Shown: positions 48,433-64,000 of the stretch, in pieces | How the letters are laid out: every line of letters begins with the position of its first letter | Position numbering within the stretch: the stretch's first letter is position 1 | Source: Turnera subulata | Taxonomy: Eukaryota > Streptophyta > Magnoliopsida > Malpighiales > Passifloraceae | Length of the DNA stretch: 64,000 nucleotides | NCBI GenBank assembly: GCA_028386065.3 | Contig: JAKUCV010006862.1 | Coordinates: 17,109 to 81,108 of the forward strand | Direction of reading: 5' to 3' | Program-made: the position numbers and the translations under genes | Notes under the pieces: generated by a model | The model's database searches: none | What the model was told of the DNA's origin: nothing | The model's input: only the letters and a program-made list of their open reading frames with translations

Positions 48433-48642
48433 CCAATTGAGGTTGGTTCAAGTGGTAAGCGACTTGTTCTGCTTAAGCGAGGTCTCGGGTTCGAGTCCTC
48501 GTGTACGCAAAAGACCTCATTTGGGAGACTCACCCACCATTACCTAGGTGCGCCACCCTAGTCGAACTGGATTTAGTCTGGTGACTTTGATGTCCTTAAA
48601 GGTGGACTGACCCGGGATACCAATGGGAAACAAAAAAAAAAA
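48433..48642 (+). mobile_element. tRNA-derived SINE with 18-bp target duplication
   Basis: The body has a box A-like GGTTCAAGTGGTAAGCG, then box B GGTTCGAGTCC 50 bases on, a tRNA-unrelated middle, and an A-rich end. AGAAAAATAAGATCCCAA is repeated exactly at 48415-48432 and 48643-48660. This is a textbook SINE insertion; perfect flanks suggest it is young. The head is related to the older copy at 3821. Confidence 0.92.
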
Positions 48643-48729
48643 AGAAAAATAAGATCCCAAGTCGGCAATTGAAAAAGTATTAAGTTGGTTGCACTATTAG
48701 TCGATGACGCCTATACTATTAGATTAGTC

Positions 48730-49137
48730 TTTGCCAACCGAGGAGAATGGATGGTAAGGGAAGGGATGGGAATGATGGGGAGGTGAAAAATTTTACTTTA
48801 ATTTGTTTAGATATATTCATTAAAGGGAAGGGATGGGAATGGTAGGTAATATTTATAAATTACATAGATGTCCTTATTTATAAATTATTTTTTAGAATAT
48901 AAGAGGCTAATTACGGAATTTTAAGTCATCATCCAGTTCTAAAATTTATCTCCTCTCCATTTCCCACCAAATCAGCGGGGAGACATTTTAAAGGGAATGG
49001 AGGGGAATGAAGGTTAAAAAATTCCCCTTCCCCTCTATTAAAATTTTTTTTCAAATAAAGTTAAATTAAAAATTCTCCTCCATTCTCCTCCCTTCCCCTC
49101 CCTTCCCCTTCATTCCCCATCTATCCAAACAAACTGT
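48730..49137. mobile_element. Possible MITE with GGGAAGGG-rich inverted ends
   Basis: The left end (GAGAATGGATGGTAAGGGAAGG) resembles the reverse complement of the right end (GGATAGATGGGGAATGAAGG). Both are long purine-rich tracts around an AT-rich core. The match is imperfect and no clear target duplication was found, so this could also be simple-sequence drift. Confidence 0.35.
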
Positions 49138-50266
49138 AAGTTGGCTGCATGCATGTCGACTAATATCAATAAAAAATAACTTCGCGATTTTAAAAATAGA
49201 TCTGCTACTACAAAATTAAAAACCAAGGTGCTCTCCGTCGATTCTTCAGAGTTGCAAATAGGACAGCTTATTCCACCGATTAGCAACTTGTCATTTGGAA
49301 AAAAAAAGTAGCAAGGAAACCATGATTTTAGCAACGAATAATAACAGTTCTCCATTGTGAATTTTTTATTCTATTCTTTAAGTTTAAGCAGCATATTTCA
49401 GATTTCAGGAAAAGTCTGAACTAGTATTTCCTAGCTTATTGCTGCTCGCCCCGTTTTTTCTTGTCGTGAGCATTTCAATCAGACCAAGCAAAAACGGAGA
49501 GAAAGTGAGCATTTCAACAATTTACATGACCCACACATGTCAATTTGGGATAATCGCATACCGTGGTAGAGAAAAAGGTTGTATATATCTACCAAAAAAG
49601 GAAAGGTTGTATACATATATATCATATATGTCGAAATTATCCAATAACACAATCCTTCCGAAATAATTTGATTCGATGTCAACCAATGCAGATTCTACTA
49701 CAGTCTGGATGACAGCCCTGGGAGAACCATCTTCCTCAAATATTTCCTTAATATCTTTCCTGCTGGGCTCTTAGGAATGGATGGACAAAGCTTACCCGTC
49801 TGACTTTCTTGTATGGTGCAACCTGCTTTCACACCAAAAACACAAGCATACCAATCCATCATGTTTTGTCCATTCGAATGGTTAGTAATTAGCACAAACT
49901 GGGATAATGTATTGGGTTGTGGATGATAATTTTTGATGTGTTAATAGTGAATGATCGGAAAGAGCCAACAATATACACAGGCCTTTGAATTCATGATGAA
50001 ATGGGAGAAAGCATGGATAGGAAAGCTGTATTTCATGGCCAATTCAAAAATTTGTAATGCGGATTCTTTGTCCCCCAAAAGAATGTGGAACACAAAGAAA
50101 ACAAATGAATCACTTATATTTACTACTTAACTGTCGTTTGATTACTAGATACCAAATGCAATACTACAAATAATGCTCTCCTTTCAAACAGATCATTCGT
50201 AAACAAAAGAATGAAGCATGCCCCAACCCGATTCCGTGTACAAAAAGAGTTGAAATGCCACATTAT
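49138..50266. other. Intergenic DNA downstream of the dynamin gene
   Basis: AT-rich DNA apart from the ligase relic at 49698. The 3' UTR of the dynamin gene (minus strand) should occupy part of 49900-50266. Confidence 0.5.
49698..49781 (-). pseudogene. Relic of an acyl-CoA ligase (4CL-like) C-terminus
   Basis: The last 27 residues before a stop read SIPKSPAGKILRKYLRKM...LSSRL. PKSPAGKILRK is the A10 motif of the adenylate-forming (ANL) superfamily, with the catalytic Lys, as in 4-coumarate:CoA ligase-like proteins. The terminal SRL is a peroxisomal targeting type-1 signal, found in peroxisomal 4CL-like enzymes. Nothing upstream on this strand continues the enzyme, so it is a fragment, either a dying gene or a piece moved by a transposon. 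Confidence 0.6.
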
Positions 50267-53200
50267 CTACTTGGCCCAAGCAACTGCATCAATATCCGCT
50301 TGAGCAGTTCTGTACAACTCCAGCCTCTTGGCAAGGCCAGAACGGCGTTCCATGACCGCCGGATCCTCATTCAGTAATGATGACAAGAACTTTTGCTGCA
50401 AATGGCACCAAAAACTCAACACATTAATCATATGATTCTAAAGAAATACGAAAATTTAACTAAGAACGTGGATAGAAATTGGAAGAAGGATATCCGTTCT
50501 CACCTCCATTTTTCCCAGCTCGGTGAAGAAATGGTCAAGCAGGCTTCGTTTGGCTTCACGCACTTGACAATAGACAATGGACTTTGGGATGGAGTTACGA
50601 AGAGTAGAACAGACCATATTGACGTATTGCAAAACAGTTGCCCCTGGTTCACAGAAAGCAAGAACATACAAGGCCAATGGTAAAATATGAAGTATCATCA
50701 CCATTTCCAAAACATTTGAAGTGCTAGAAGTGTAGAAGGCCCACATTGAATTCACTGCACTTACCAATACGTCTAAGATATGTATCATTGTATCTGTCAA
50801 ATATAGAATGTGTTGGGTTCCCGCCCTTATCAACATCTTGAGGAAGCTTCCGGAAGAATTCAACTGTGAGGTAGCCGCACTCCATATCAACTAGTTGAAG
50901 TGTTGCCTTCCTACTTTCTGCCTTCATTCTTTCAAGTGACTCTATAGCTGCATTAGTAACCTCAACCCTAAGAGCAGGATACTGCTTTAACTCCTGAAAA
51001 CCAGCGAATCAAGGTTAATGCAATAGTCCAAAAACTATGAACATGAGAGGAATAATGACATAATGAAAGGAGGGGAGAGATGAAGGGTTCAATCAAGCCC
51101 CCAGCATCCTAGAGGATTGAGAATGAATGTCAAATGAGCGAGTCCACACTCAGTTCAATTGTCTCTAAGCAAATTTGCATCTACATAATATTCTTCTGCA
51201 GTGCTCCTTACCTTTAATCAGAGGATATGTAAAGAGACACTACTAACTTCAAATATGGCACTAAAATCCAACTCATGCCTGGAAGTGTCCTTCAAAAGAC
51301 TTTACTAGAGTGAAAAAGCCAGACATTTCTTAATCCAATCAAAGATCTGAGTCTTTGGGCTCTAATATCTCTACTAAGCTACCTATAAATGCAATGCTTT
51401 TATGGAATTTATATGAGTAACTAGTTCTTTCAAAGAACAATAATGAATAACAAGTGAAATGCTGTGCATTAGCTCCCTTGAACAAAGTTTTAGAAATATA
51501 CTTTCCTATGCTAAAGACAAATATTTGAAGTGCATCCCTATATTTTTTTAAAGTTATAAGTCTACTATATCCCTCAATTAATCTTAAAAAACCTAGCACA
51601 TTAGCATATGAAAAGATATAGCTGAAGGAATTAAACTTGGCATTGATAAAAGGACATACCACTGTTTCACTGACAGCCTTGTGAACCAGCTCTTTCAATA
51701 GGGCGTGAACCTGGGTTTGTGGAGGTGAAGTAAGTCATCACGAAATATAAATTATGTGATGCACCAAGATTCAAAAAATGAATATTAACAAATGAAAGGG
51801 CAAGAGAAAGTATAGAAAGAACATAATAGTTATAAACAGAACAAGTCTGCAACTATTAAAAAGGTGAGAGGTAGAAATTTCAGCTGGAAAATGGGATTCA
51901 CTTAATACTTTACATCATAAAATAAAGACAAACAGTTTCCCAGACATCACCTCTCCAAGTTATCAATATGATGGAAATTCAGTTTGCATCAAGGCAACAC
52001 ATCAGACTTAGAACCTCCCACACTGTCCCTTCGCTTGGAGAGAGCATACAAAATGGACGGTTATCTAGAATTTTAACATATGATTTTCAAAGACACTGGC
52101 TGAATCACAATTCTCAATTAATTAACTAAACTGCATTCCAATGCAAATGTTCCAAAAATTAGAAAAATAACATTGCAAGGAAAGAATGTCCCAACAGTCC
52201 ATTATCCTGTGTTGAGATTTCCTTATTCCTCTCAATCATGGGAACAGAATTATTAAAATGGAAAAAGAAAAGGTAGTTATCTTCCACATATTCAACATGG
52301 AAAACATGGCTGATTCCTATATAGTGTAGATGGAAAACATATTCAAATTCTAATTCATACCGCATCAACAGCTGCCTCAGCAGGACCTCTGATGGTAACT
52401 AGAGAAGATTCAATGAGGCGACGATATCCTTGTTCAGGAGCAATTAAATGAGGCTGATATCCGTCTGCTTCAGTGATCAATTTCCGAATATTTTCCATTG
52501 AAAGTTGCTTGTCAAATTGTAACCTCTTTAAAGCTGCCGGGAGCTGGTTATCAAAAACATTATAAATTTTATCACCACCAGGCCGCCTGCAAGTAGAAGA
52601 CAATGATACTGCTCAATAAATTAAATCAGTAGTACATAGATTGTGAAAAAAATTCAAGCTACTTAGAGTTGGTGAAGAAAAAATCTCAAAAGAACAATGC
52701 ATACACTCCATCAAGATGCTCTTTGTATATCTGATCAAACATTCGACAAATCTCCATAATTGAATACATCTTCCCCTGCACATCACAGAATGAACAATGA
52801 TTAGCAAATCTTGTTCAAAGGAACTGTGAGAGGGAATCAACCAGTTTAAATAACAATAGGAGGGGTTTGATTAAACATGTGAAACTGGGAGAACCAAATG
52901 CACTTACACCAGCATCAGCAGCTATAGGCTTCCCAAGTCGGCTTAATTCAGATTCGATTTCAGCAATTGTCTTGTTGATAAGGGTCTGGATGCCTGGAAT
53001 TCTGGATTTGATCACTGTTTCCAAATGCTGAGACAGGGAACACCATGGCAATGTGATTTTAGATATTTGAAAAATATATAAAACCAAACCAGCTGAAATA
53101 TAAATGAAAAGTAACCTTTGACAGCATCTTTGCTAGATGCTCTGAACCCATTCTATGAGCAAGGTGCTTGTATTCTGGGGTGGTAGAAAAATATTCGCGT

Positions 53201-55006
53201 TCCCTACGTCGTGCAGCAATCATATCAACATTCTTGTTGATATCTTGTTGTGAGCGGTTTACCACACCAACCCAAGGAAACTTTAGCTTATAGGCTTTTC
53301 CTTCCAAAATCTGCATTAGCCAGAAAGTGACTAAGAATGTGATGAAGCAAAAGAAATTTCAACAAAGACTTACATAAGAAAAATAAGCAAGAAATGCATA
53401 TGTTTGAAAAGAATATTAATCAGCAAGTAAACTCATGCATTACATTACCCAAACAAGAAGCTAAACCAACTTACATCTACTGCATCCGTACCCTTGTCCA
53501 TTAGATCAATCTTTGTCAAGACTCCCAATGTCCTATCCCCTGAACATAAAAAGTGTTAGAATGCCGCTGACTAATACATTCTTCAGAGGTGTGTAATCCT
53601 AGCGACTGCACTTGTCGCTTCAAATTTCCAGTCCAATGTCCACGTATGTCTTTTTTGTACATACATAATATATGGTCCAAGGAGTTTGAAATCTAATGAT
53701 GACCTAAAGCCACAAATATACCCCCAAGATTACCTGTAGGGTCCACCTCACGAGAGATTTTAATTGCATCAGATGTGGCAAGATCTTGATTTGCGGGAGA
53801 AATTGCCAAAATTATACAGTTAGGCTGCACTCAAGCACGGAGAAAAAGAAGATAAGAGAAAAATGATAAACTAATACTTCTATAGACAAAATCAACAAGC
53901 AAAGCAGGTAGTCAAGTTCCTAGAAGAGTAAAATAATGGCAGCACTTATAAGATGTATTACCTTCTCGATATAGGAGCGAACCATATTTTCAATATCTTG
54001 CACAATACTGTCCGGTTGACCCTCTGCATTTGAAAAACATAGGTTATACATTCACAAAGACATCCAAACTTCCGCCTCATCAAGAACAGGAGAACCAAGC
54101 CAATTTCAGAGTCAACAAAAGCTAAATGATTCACAAGCAAAAATAATAGAAAAAAAAAACAAACTCTAGATAACAAATGGTACTAAGAAAATCATTGGGG
54201 ATTGAACAAAACAGCACAATACTTACCAACTGCCACTTTTGTGAGCCCAGGAAGATCGATCAATGTCAAGTTCACAACTGCAAAGAACACCAAAAAGAAT
54301 CTATTTAATAAAAAACATATTCGAATCATTCTTCTTCCCTCAATGCAAACCGGATACCGGTTAAGTTGTGAACACTGAGAACATACCATTGGGTGAAAAT
54401 ATACTGAGGTGGATAGGAACACTAGAGATTTGCTTGCTACGACCAGTCTCCCTATCAGTCTCGTCTTGAATTTCCTTCCTGACAGCAGCTACGTAGAGGG
54501 GAAAAAATGGAGTACAAACTTCAATGACTAAAAAGTTTACTTGCTTTGACTAGTGAAGAAATAACGGTTACGACGAGCAATAACGGAACCAAATAAAAAA
54601 AAAGGTACCGAAATCGGTGAAACGTTTCCTAGGGAGGTGCATGAACTCGGCGTACTCGCGGCTGCCTTCCTCGATCTTGTGGAGCTGGAGGACGAGAGGG
54701 CGGCGGGTGACGATGCCGGATCCACGTGGCAGGAAGTCCTTTCCGACTATGCTCTCCAGGACCGAAGACTTACCGGAGCTCTGTGAAGTTATCATAGCGA
54801 AGTGATTAGCGAAATGGAGGGTAAAGAGAGTAGAGAGAGAGGAGGAGGAGGAAGAGAGGAATGAGATCTGGAGGGAGAACCTGGCCGCCGACGACGGCGA
54901 TGGCGGGGAGGGAGTCCCAGAGGGTGGGGAGAGCGCCTTCCCCGTGGTCGCCGAGGGCGGTGCATGCTCGTTGGAGCTTGTTCACTAGAGAAATCAAGTT
55001 ATCCAT
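50267..55006 (-). CDS. DRP1E: Dynamin-related GTPase, DRP1E type
   Basis: Fifteen exons on the minus strand close in phase to 609 residues: 55006-54881, 54780-54609, 54488-54387, 54277-54227, 54023-53962, 53824-53734, 53539-53475, 53310-53116, 53027-52908, 52775-52705, 52586-52361, 51710-51660, 50993-50765, 50643-50504, 50395-50267. The start [20 protein letters not shown] and [17 protein letters not shown] match the DRP1E branch rather than DRP1A or DRP1C. GTPase motifs are GGQSSGKSS (40-48), DLPG (141-144), TKID (210-213) and NRSQ (241-244). The middle ([10 protein letters not shown]) and GED ([20 protein letters not shown]) regions are complete; there is no PH or Pro-rich domain, as in all DRP1. 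The family polymerises on membranes and acts at the cell plate and in clathrin-mediated endocytosis. All introns are GT-AG. Confidence 0.95.
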
Positions 55007-57272
55007 TCCCTATAACAACGAGAGACAACGACGAGACGGAGAACGGTGTCAGATTTCAGATCGCGGTGGATCTGAAAGGAAACGGCACCGTATGGATGGA
55101 TGGGGAGAAGCTTAACTATGAAGCTTTCGGTGTTGATGGTGCTGTGGTTGAAGGTGTTGTGTTGTGTTGCTCTTGGTAGAGAGAAGAAGCGCGTTTTGGG
55201 GTTTTTAAGGGAGAGAGGGGAAAGAGTAAAAGAGGTGGTGTGTGTGTGTAGTTTTTTTGTTTCGAAATGGAGAGACATTTGTATGACTTTAGTAGAGAGA
55301 AGGGAGAAGCGGGCCCTACTAACTTGGCCGGCGATGATTTAGATACGCTGTTTTGTGACCGGCGGGATTGTTTCTCGGGTTATTGTTGCGAAATTTCCCC
55401 TTTGTATTTACTAACATGTCTAGTTGTTTTTAAGTTTTTTTTTTTTAACTGAGGACCCATCATTTTATTCATAAAATAAATGTTTGATCAACTTTTGAAA
55501 TGTGTTGTAATTTTCACTTGTAATTAATGAAAGACATTGTTAATTATAAGTTGGTGTTTTTTTTTTTTTTACAAACTACCGGTATTCTATAGTTATTATC
55601 CCTTTTTTCTTTTTTAATTTATAATTTGTTAGCCAAAAGAAGATAATATAAATTGAATTTCTACAGGAAACTAAACTCATATTGAATTGGGATTCAATAT
55701 ATAAAATGACTAGCGATTGTTAACAATGTTGGGTTCTTTTTGCTGTTGGTAAATCTAATTGGGATATTGATTTCTCTCTTTTCTTTTGCGGCTTTGTAAA
55801 TTTTCTTTTTGTTTTGGCTAATCAGTGGTGGGCAGACCTGGATGCCAGTGCCACCGGTTGGAATTTGAATCTTCACGAAGGCCCACCACCCACTTTTGGA
55901 CTGAGGCAATGAAGTCTCGCGATCGTTATAGGGGGAGTATGGAGAACTTTTGAAAGCTAACGGCACAATATTGCAGCTTCAGGTGAGGTTGAGTTTTTTA
56001 AAAAGAGCAATCAAATGGCTTCGAACTTTACGAAACCACTTTTTTTAATGGCCAACGTTCACTATTAAAAAAAATTACAGGACATGACCAACTGGGTAAC
56101 AACCCTTCCATATTGGTCTGGAACAGAGAAGACAAAATTCCTTTCAAAAAATTCTCTCCCTCCCGCAATCGGGCCATCAAATGCGGTTGCTATGACGAGT
56201 TCCTTGGATCCTTCTACAACGGTACTGTCTTTCACAGGATTCTAACAGCAGGAGCCTTTCTCTCAAGGCTGAAGGGTTAGTATAAATAGAATGTTCTACA
56301 TGTTGCCTCCTCACCTCACTTCCAGAAAAAACCTTGCTTCATTGAAACCAGACATAATATTCACAGGAACCATAAATTTTGCATCAGCTTATGGTGCTTT
56401 GCCTATTACAAGCGAAGAGGAGAGCACAAACGGGAATAATATGGAACATATAGAAGTCTTATGTATTACAAACAGAGTGAAGCACCCCACCAACACCACG
56501 AACAGGGTGAAGTTACAGTCGAGAAGATTCGCTGAAATGAAGTAGTCGCTCTAACTAGAACTGCTTGTGTCCCTAAAGGGGTCTGTCCTGGTGGACCACT
56601 TTCACTAGATATCACAATCTTGCTTCGAGAATCAGTTCTTTTTTGATAGATACACTGCTATACTTCCACTTACACTCAAAGTTAACAACAGCCAAGAATA
56701 ACCGAACACTTGGCATCAATTCTTCGTACCATATAGTGCTCACTTTCAAGAGTCAAGCGCAAAGACAAAAAATTCCAACTGCATAATGTAAATAATAATT
56801 CCATTCACCAGACCCGCATCAGTCCATGAAAAATTGAGTCCAAAGACAAAAATTTCCAACGCCAGGAAATAAATAATAATCTCCATTCACCAGACTCACA
56901 TCACATCAGTCCATGAACGGGAACCGGGAACATACAAAGGCAAGTAAAAAAGAATTAACGAATTTCTATTAAAATGCAAAGAGGAAGTTGCTACTTATTC
57001 TGTCATAAGATAAATCATGTAATGGACAAAATGGTTATCCTGTATGGTAAGATATTCATCTATCTGAGCATTTAAATATAAAGAAAGCAACCCAGTATAA
57101 GGCAGCTTATTTACGGATAACATCTGTCATAATATTTCTTTATCGGCTAAATATCTACCCCATATCTACCCCCAAGTAGTGTAGAAAAACCTAATCTCTG
57201 AGAACCTATAAGCATCGAGATCTGGATGTGACAATAAATACTAGGTCTAAAGAGTATCAGCGGAATCAACTT
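55007..57272. other. Intergenic DNA between dynamin and epimerase genes
   Basis: The first ~250 bases (minus strand) are the probable 5' UTR and promoter of the dynamin gene: CT-rich with no clear TATA box. The rest is AT-rich, with a small imperfect repeat near 56765-56900 (AAAGACAAAAATTTCCAACG and CACCAGAC). No gene or element ends recognised. The last part should contain the 3' UTR of the epimerase gene. Confidence 0.5.
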
Positions 57273-60588
<3,316 letters not shown>

Positions 60589-60680
60589 CGTAACGAGAAC
60601 AACAACAAATCACACAGCCAAAGCGGAAGAAAGTAAAGTGTGAGTTTTCGGTGAACAAAAGGAGAGGAGGAGAGGAATCG

Positions 60681-60688
60681 TATTTATA
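60681..60688 (-). promoter_or_regulatory. TATA box of the epimerase gene
   Basis: TATAAATA on the minus strand, 93 bases before the start codon, in otherwise purine/pyrimidine-skewed sequence. Consensus and spacing are good. A second AT-rich TATATAA lies near 60795. Confidence 0.55.
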
Positions 60689-60971
60689 GGAAAGGGGTGA
60701 GGAATTATTAGAGGAAAGGAAATGAAAGGGAAAAGGAGCAATCACGAGAGAGCTGTGTTGTGGTGTGTGGGTACGCGCGGGTGTGTTGTGTTTATATAAT
60801 AGGAAGTTAAAGAGGGAATATGCGAAAAAGGCAAAATGAGATGGAATTTGGAAAGCGAGGAATAATAGGAGTTATAATAACGGATTTCCCCTTTCCTTTC
60901 TCCGTTTTATTTCATTTTTTTTCTTTTCCTTTTTGGAGGAAGAGAAAGAGAAGAATAGAAGGTGTTGGTCT

Positions 60972-60981
60972 GCCACGTGGC
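60972..60981. promoter_or_regulatory. G-box in the epimerase promoter
   Basis: GCCACGTGGC, a perfect 10-base palindrome with the CACGTG core at 60974-60979, about 385 bases upstream of the start codon. G-boxes bind bZIP and bHLH factors and commonly mediate light or ABA responses; which applies here is unknown. Confidence 0.5.
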
Positions 60982-62111
60982 GGGAAGATCGTCTGTTAAC
61001 AGACTGTAGTAGGAACTAGGAAGAAGAGGAGGAGTTTTCTGTTCCTAAAGCCAAGTTTCGAGATTCTGTGTTGGATGGGTATGAATGTTTCTCTAAAATT
61101 TATTGATTTTTTCTTTTTGTTTATTGTGGTTTGTATTTGTTTTTTTTTAAATAAAAATTAAAGTTTGTTATTTATTGTTTGATTTTTCTTTGTTGCTATT
61201 TTCGAAGTCCAGATGTTTCGGGATACATCTTTATTATCCCTCCTATAACGGAGGAGTTCCTTGAGAAAATGCTATTGGGGAGGGGGGTCAAGATTGTGTA
61301 AATGGGAATATATTTCTTTATTGCTTTCCAAAACTTTATTGGGTTTTAATATTAGTGTGTTGCTTTTTAAAATAAAGGAATATTCAATGCATATGGGTTA
61401 CACATGTTGATATGCAATTGTAAGGGTGTGTTAGGACATGATGGTATTTGTTCCATTTTGGACGAGACAGATCATCATCATCATCATCATAATCCCAAAA
61501 CACCAGCAAATGGGGTTTGGTTTGCTCTCTCTACAGATACTTCTATTTCTATATTTTTTCTTCTTTCTTGTATGTATTAGAAAATCTAGGTGTTATTTGA
61601 TGCTGGTTTGCTCGAGACAGATCATCATAATGACTTGATTTTTCTTCTTTCTGTGAAGAATATGACGACATGATACCATAATCTTTTAGGCCAACCCACA
61701 CACACATGGTCGTTTTAGTTTTAGTTTTAGTTTCAGTGCCTTTGGAGTAATAATATCTCTTGCAAGGTCATCTCCTAATTATGAAATTTCAGTTTTTAAC
61801 GTTTTCGCTATTTCATGACATTAAAGAAAAAAAGAAGCAGCAAATGCAATTAATAATATTATCTTTCTTGATGCCTAATATAGCAGAACATATGCAAAAC
61901 AATTACTACTCCACTACAATCAATCAATAGTTGTGAAGTGAATGCATGATTCATGTCATTATAGCCACCTTTATTTGCATAACAGGATAATAAATGATAC
62001 GCGGAGTTTCCTTAATATTCTCATGACATGACTATAGAAAATATTTAATGCATTTGATTTGTTTTTCAATTTGGAGGGGAATGATAGATATACTTGTTAT
62101 AATTTGTATAT
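60982..62111. other. Intergenic DNA with a short (ATC)n microsatellite
   Basis: AT-rich DNA. ATCATCATCATCATCATC occurs near 61471-61488. AT-rich tracts extend to the LTR start at 62112. No gene recognised. Confidence 0.55.
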
Positions 62112-62360
62112 TGTTATAAAACATGCATTATACATGTATGTATGTCATTGTATACATATCAAATACATACCATATATATACCAAACTTTATTATATATAT
62201 ATGTAATCAGAGTTAAAAATGATGGAATGAAACTGGGTTGAAACCCGACCTCACTGGAAGCTCACCGGCTCCTCGCCGGAGCTTGGCCGGGATTTTCCTC
62301 CTCCCCTTAAACTTCTCCTTCACACTCATTTATTTATATCACACTCATTTATTTATAACA
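62112..62360 (+). repeat. 5' LTR of the copia element at the window end
   Basis: 249 bases, TGTTATAAAACATGC...ATTTATAACA; same ends as the 198-base LTRs at 38478 and 44549. A TATATATATG core lies near 62193. A short direct repeat (CACACTCATTTATTTATA) lies near its 3' end. Confidence 0.8.
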
Positions 62361-63112
62361 CGTTATCAGCACAATGAGCTTCTATTCGGAGAAAAGAAAA
62401 GACTGACCGGAAATCGGTGAACGGAAGAAAGGAAAAAGAAAAAAAGGCTGCCGGCCGTTCGTCCTCGGCGGCGCGGAACCACCACTGCCATCACGACCCT
62501 CTCACTGTCGACGACCGAATGGCTCCTCCCCACGAACCCTCTCTTCCGCGTCGCCTCCGTCTGGACGCCGTCGGCCACTCATGGCGTGCTCGCCTGCCGC
62601 CACTAGCCGCAGCCGTCTGCTCGTCACCGGCGGCGACGAAGGACGAACGGTAACAGCAACCGTTTTGTATTTATTTCTTTGTTTATTCCACCATTTTTTT
62701 TGTGTTTGTTTTAGTTGGATTGATTGATGATGTTGGTTGATTTTTGTGTGTTTGGTTTGGTGGTTGGCCGTTTTTTTTGTTGACGCCGGCGAGGCGATGG
62801 TTTCCGGCTGTGTTTTTGGAGTTGACGGCGTGAACAGTTTTTGACCGGATTCCGATGAGCCTTGATGAGTTGATATTGTGTTCACGGCAATGTTGCATTT
62901 CTTGGCCGGAATCCGACGTGAACAGTATTCTTGGCCGAAATCCGGCTGTCTCGGAAATTTTCCCCGCAAGCCCGGAAGTGCTTGGCCGGAATTTAGCATC
63001 TTGGGACTTTCCTGGCAAGCCCGGAAGTGTTTGGCCGGAATTTTAGCGTCTCGGGATTTTCCCGGCAAGCCCAAATGGCTATTGTACTTTATTGTTTCAT
63101 TTGTATTTTAAT

Positions 63113-63393
63113 TGGGCTCGTATAAGGCCCATCGCATTTTAATTTGCGGTTATTTAATTTTTATTGGGCTAATTTTTAAAAGGCCCATGATATATTATAT
63201 ATATTATTGCTGAAAGATTTATCGAGTAAGCATATTTTATATTTTTATTACGATTGGGCTATTAACAAGGCCCATTGCATTTAAATTTCTCGCCTTTAAT
63301 TTTATTTATGTTTTGCTTGGGCTTGTACTAGCCCCATCACTTTTAAATTTTTCCGTTATTTATCTTTAATTGGGCTGATTAATGAAAGGCCCA
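63113..63393. repeat. Second array of TGGGCT...AGGCCCA hairpins
   Basis: Five inverted repeats start at 63113, 63165, 63255, 63318 and 63371, in the same place relative to the LTR and gag-like segment as the array at 39902. The fourth has an imperfect right arm (AGCCCCA). Confidence 0.8.
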
Positions 63394-64000
63394 TGTTTAT
63401 TTATTTTAATTGTCTTTATTTATTTAATTATGTTACTTGAATTTGAGGCTCTCAAAATTTTCAGAAGAAATTTTATCATGGGCATTAAATGCTGAAATGC
63501 ATTTAAATGATAACAGTTTGGAAGACTGGATGAAAGAGTCTAGAAGACTCCATAAAAGGAAAATGAGGCAAAAGACTGGATGCCTTACTGTAAAAAGATC
63601 ATGCAGATCTTTGAAAAATGGGAGAAAAATATGACCACAAGTAGATGAATATTCTCCTGAGATTTTCTTACTTGTGTATGCATCGTACGCAAATGTGATT
63701 GTACATGATAATTGTGGTCATGATTATGCATTTTCAATTGGTCTCAAATAGGCCTTATAACAAGGCATCTAGTAAATAGTTATCAAGTATCCCTAAAGGG
63801 CAAATGTAATATTGATGAAACCATATTTGGTCAAGATGATGACCATGATGTTAAAATATTATTCTTGCTTACCCTGAAGGTGCAAGTTCATATATATTGA
63901 TTGATTTTATTTTTATGATCAGCTTTATTATTCTTGTTATATTTATACATTATGTTTATCTTTATTACTGCTTAATTCTTTTAATGTAAATATGAAATTG

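Larger units (their letters stand above)
62112..64000 (+). mobile_element. Ty1-copia element, 5' part, running out of the window
   Basis: The LTR (62112-62360) is followed by CGTTATCAGCACAATG, a GC-rich leader (62430-62660, as at 38780-39130 in the nested element), repeats of TTGGCCGGAAT near 62895-63050, the TGGGCT hairpin array, and a gag-like segment (63430-63640) matching 40190-40380. The shared order shows it is the same lineage as the element at 38478. The flank TATAT (62107-62111) is the expected left target duplication. No intact coding frame appears before the window ends. Confidence 0.8.

Noticed and set aside
48433..48510. Possible tRNA gene from box A and box B matches
   Set aside because: No cloverleaf acceptor stem forms, and an A-rich tail plus an 18-bp target duplication show it is a SINE.

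Overview
This window is nuclear DNA from a flowering plant, most likely a eudicot. Five intact plant genes are present: a ubiquitin-like-domain PI4K gamma kinase, an LEA_2/NHL membrane protein, two paralogous class-3 lipase-like genes, a DRP1E-type dynamin and a UDP-glucose 4-epimerase. All but the LEA_2 gene have GT-AG introns whose phases I could close exactly. The rest is AT-rich intergenic DNA and a dense layer of plant transposons. I saw no bacterial or organellar gene, no CRISPR array and no convincing tRNA gene.

Layout. 1-7.6 kb is repeat DNA: a truncated LTR on the minus strand, the 3' end of an old Ty1-copia element, a MITE candidate, a tRNA-derived SINE, and a 3.3-kb solo LTR with a 5-bp target duplication. 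9.2-15.1 kb holds the PI4K gamma gene (two exons) and the intronless LEA_2 gene, both on the plus strand. 15.7-19.7 kb (block A) and 34.4-47.2 kb (block B) are two direct copies of one segment, each with an intact lipase-like gene on the minus strand. Between them lie a LINE, a full-length 8.2-kb Ty1-copia element inserted into that LINE, and two 5S-rRNA-bearing TRIM (Cassandra-type) copies around a reversed LINE fragment. Block B is about three times longer than block A because it gained a 1.1-kb MITE, a TIR transposon that itself received a 6.3-kb copia element, and a 1.2-kb MITE. 47.5-49.8 kb has another copy of the TIR transposon, a SINE with an 18-bp target duplication, and a short relic of an acyl-CoA ligase gene. 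50.3-60.6 kb carries the 15-exon DRP1E-type gene and the 9-exon UDP-glucose epimerase, both on the minus strand. The window ends inside a third copia element of the same lineage as the one nested in block B.

The host genes form no operon-like unit. They serve membrane trafficking (dynamin), phosphoinositide or protein phosphorylation (PI4K gamma), membrane stress response (LEA_2), nucleotide-sugar supply (epimerase) and probable ester hydrolysis (lipases). The history of block A versus B is the clearest story here, because block A preserves the empty sites of the insertions seen in B. The most unusual sequence structures are a regular 20/32-bp array of a 12-bp palindrome in the leader of the 22-30 kb copia element, and arrays of TGGGCT...AGGCCCA hairpins in the leaders of the two other copia elements. 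All calls come from reading the sequence by eye; no database or alignment was run.
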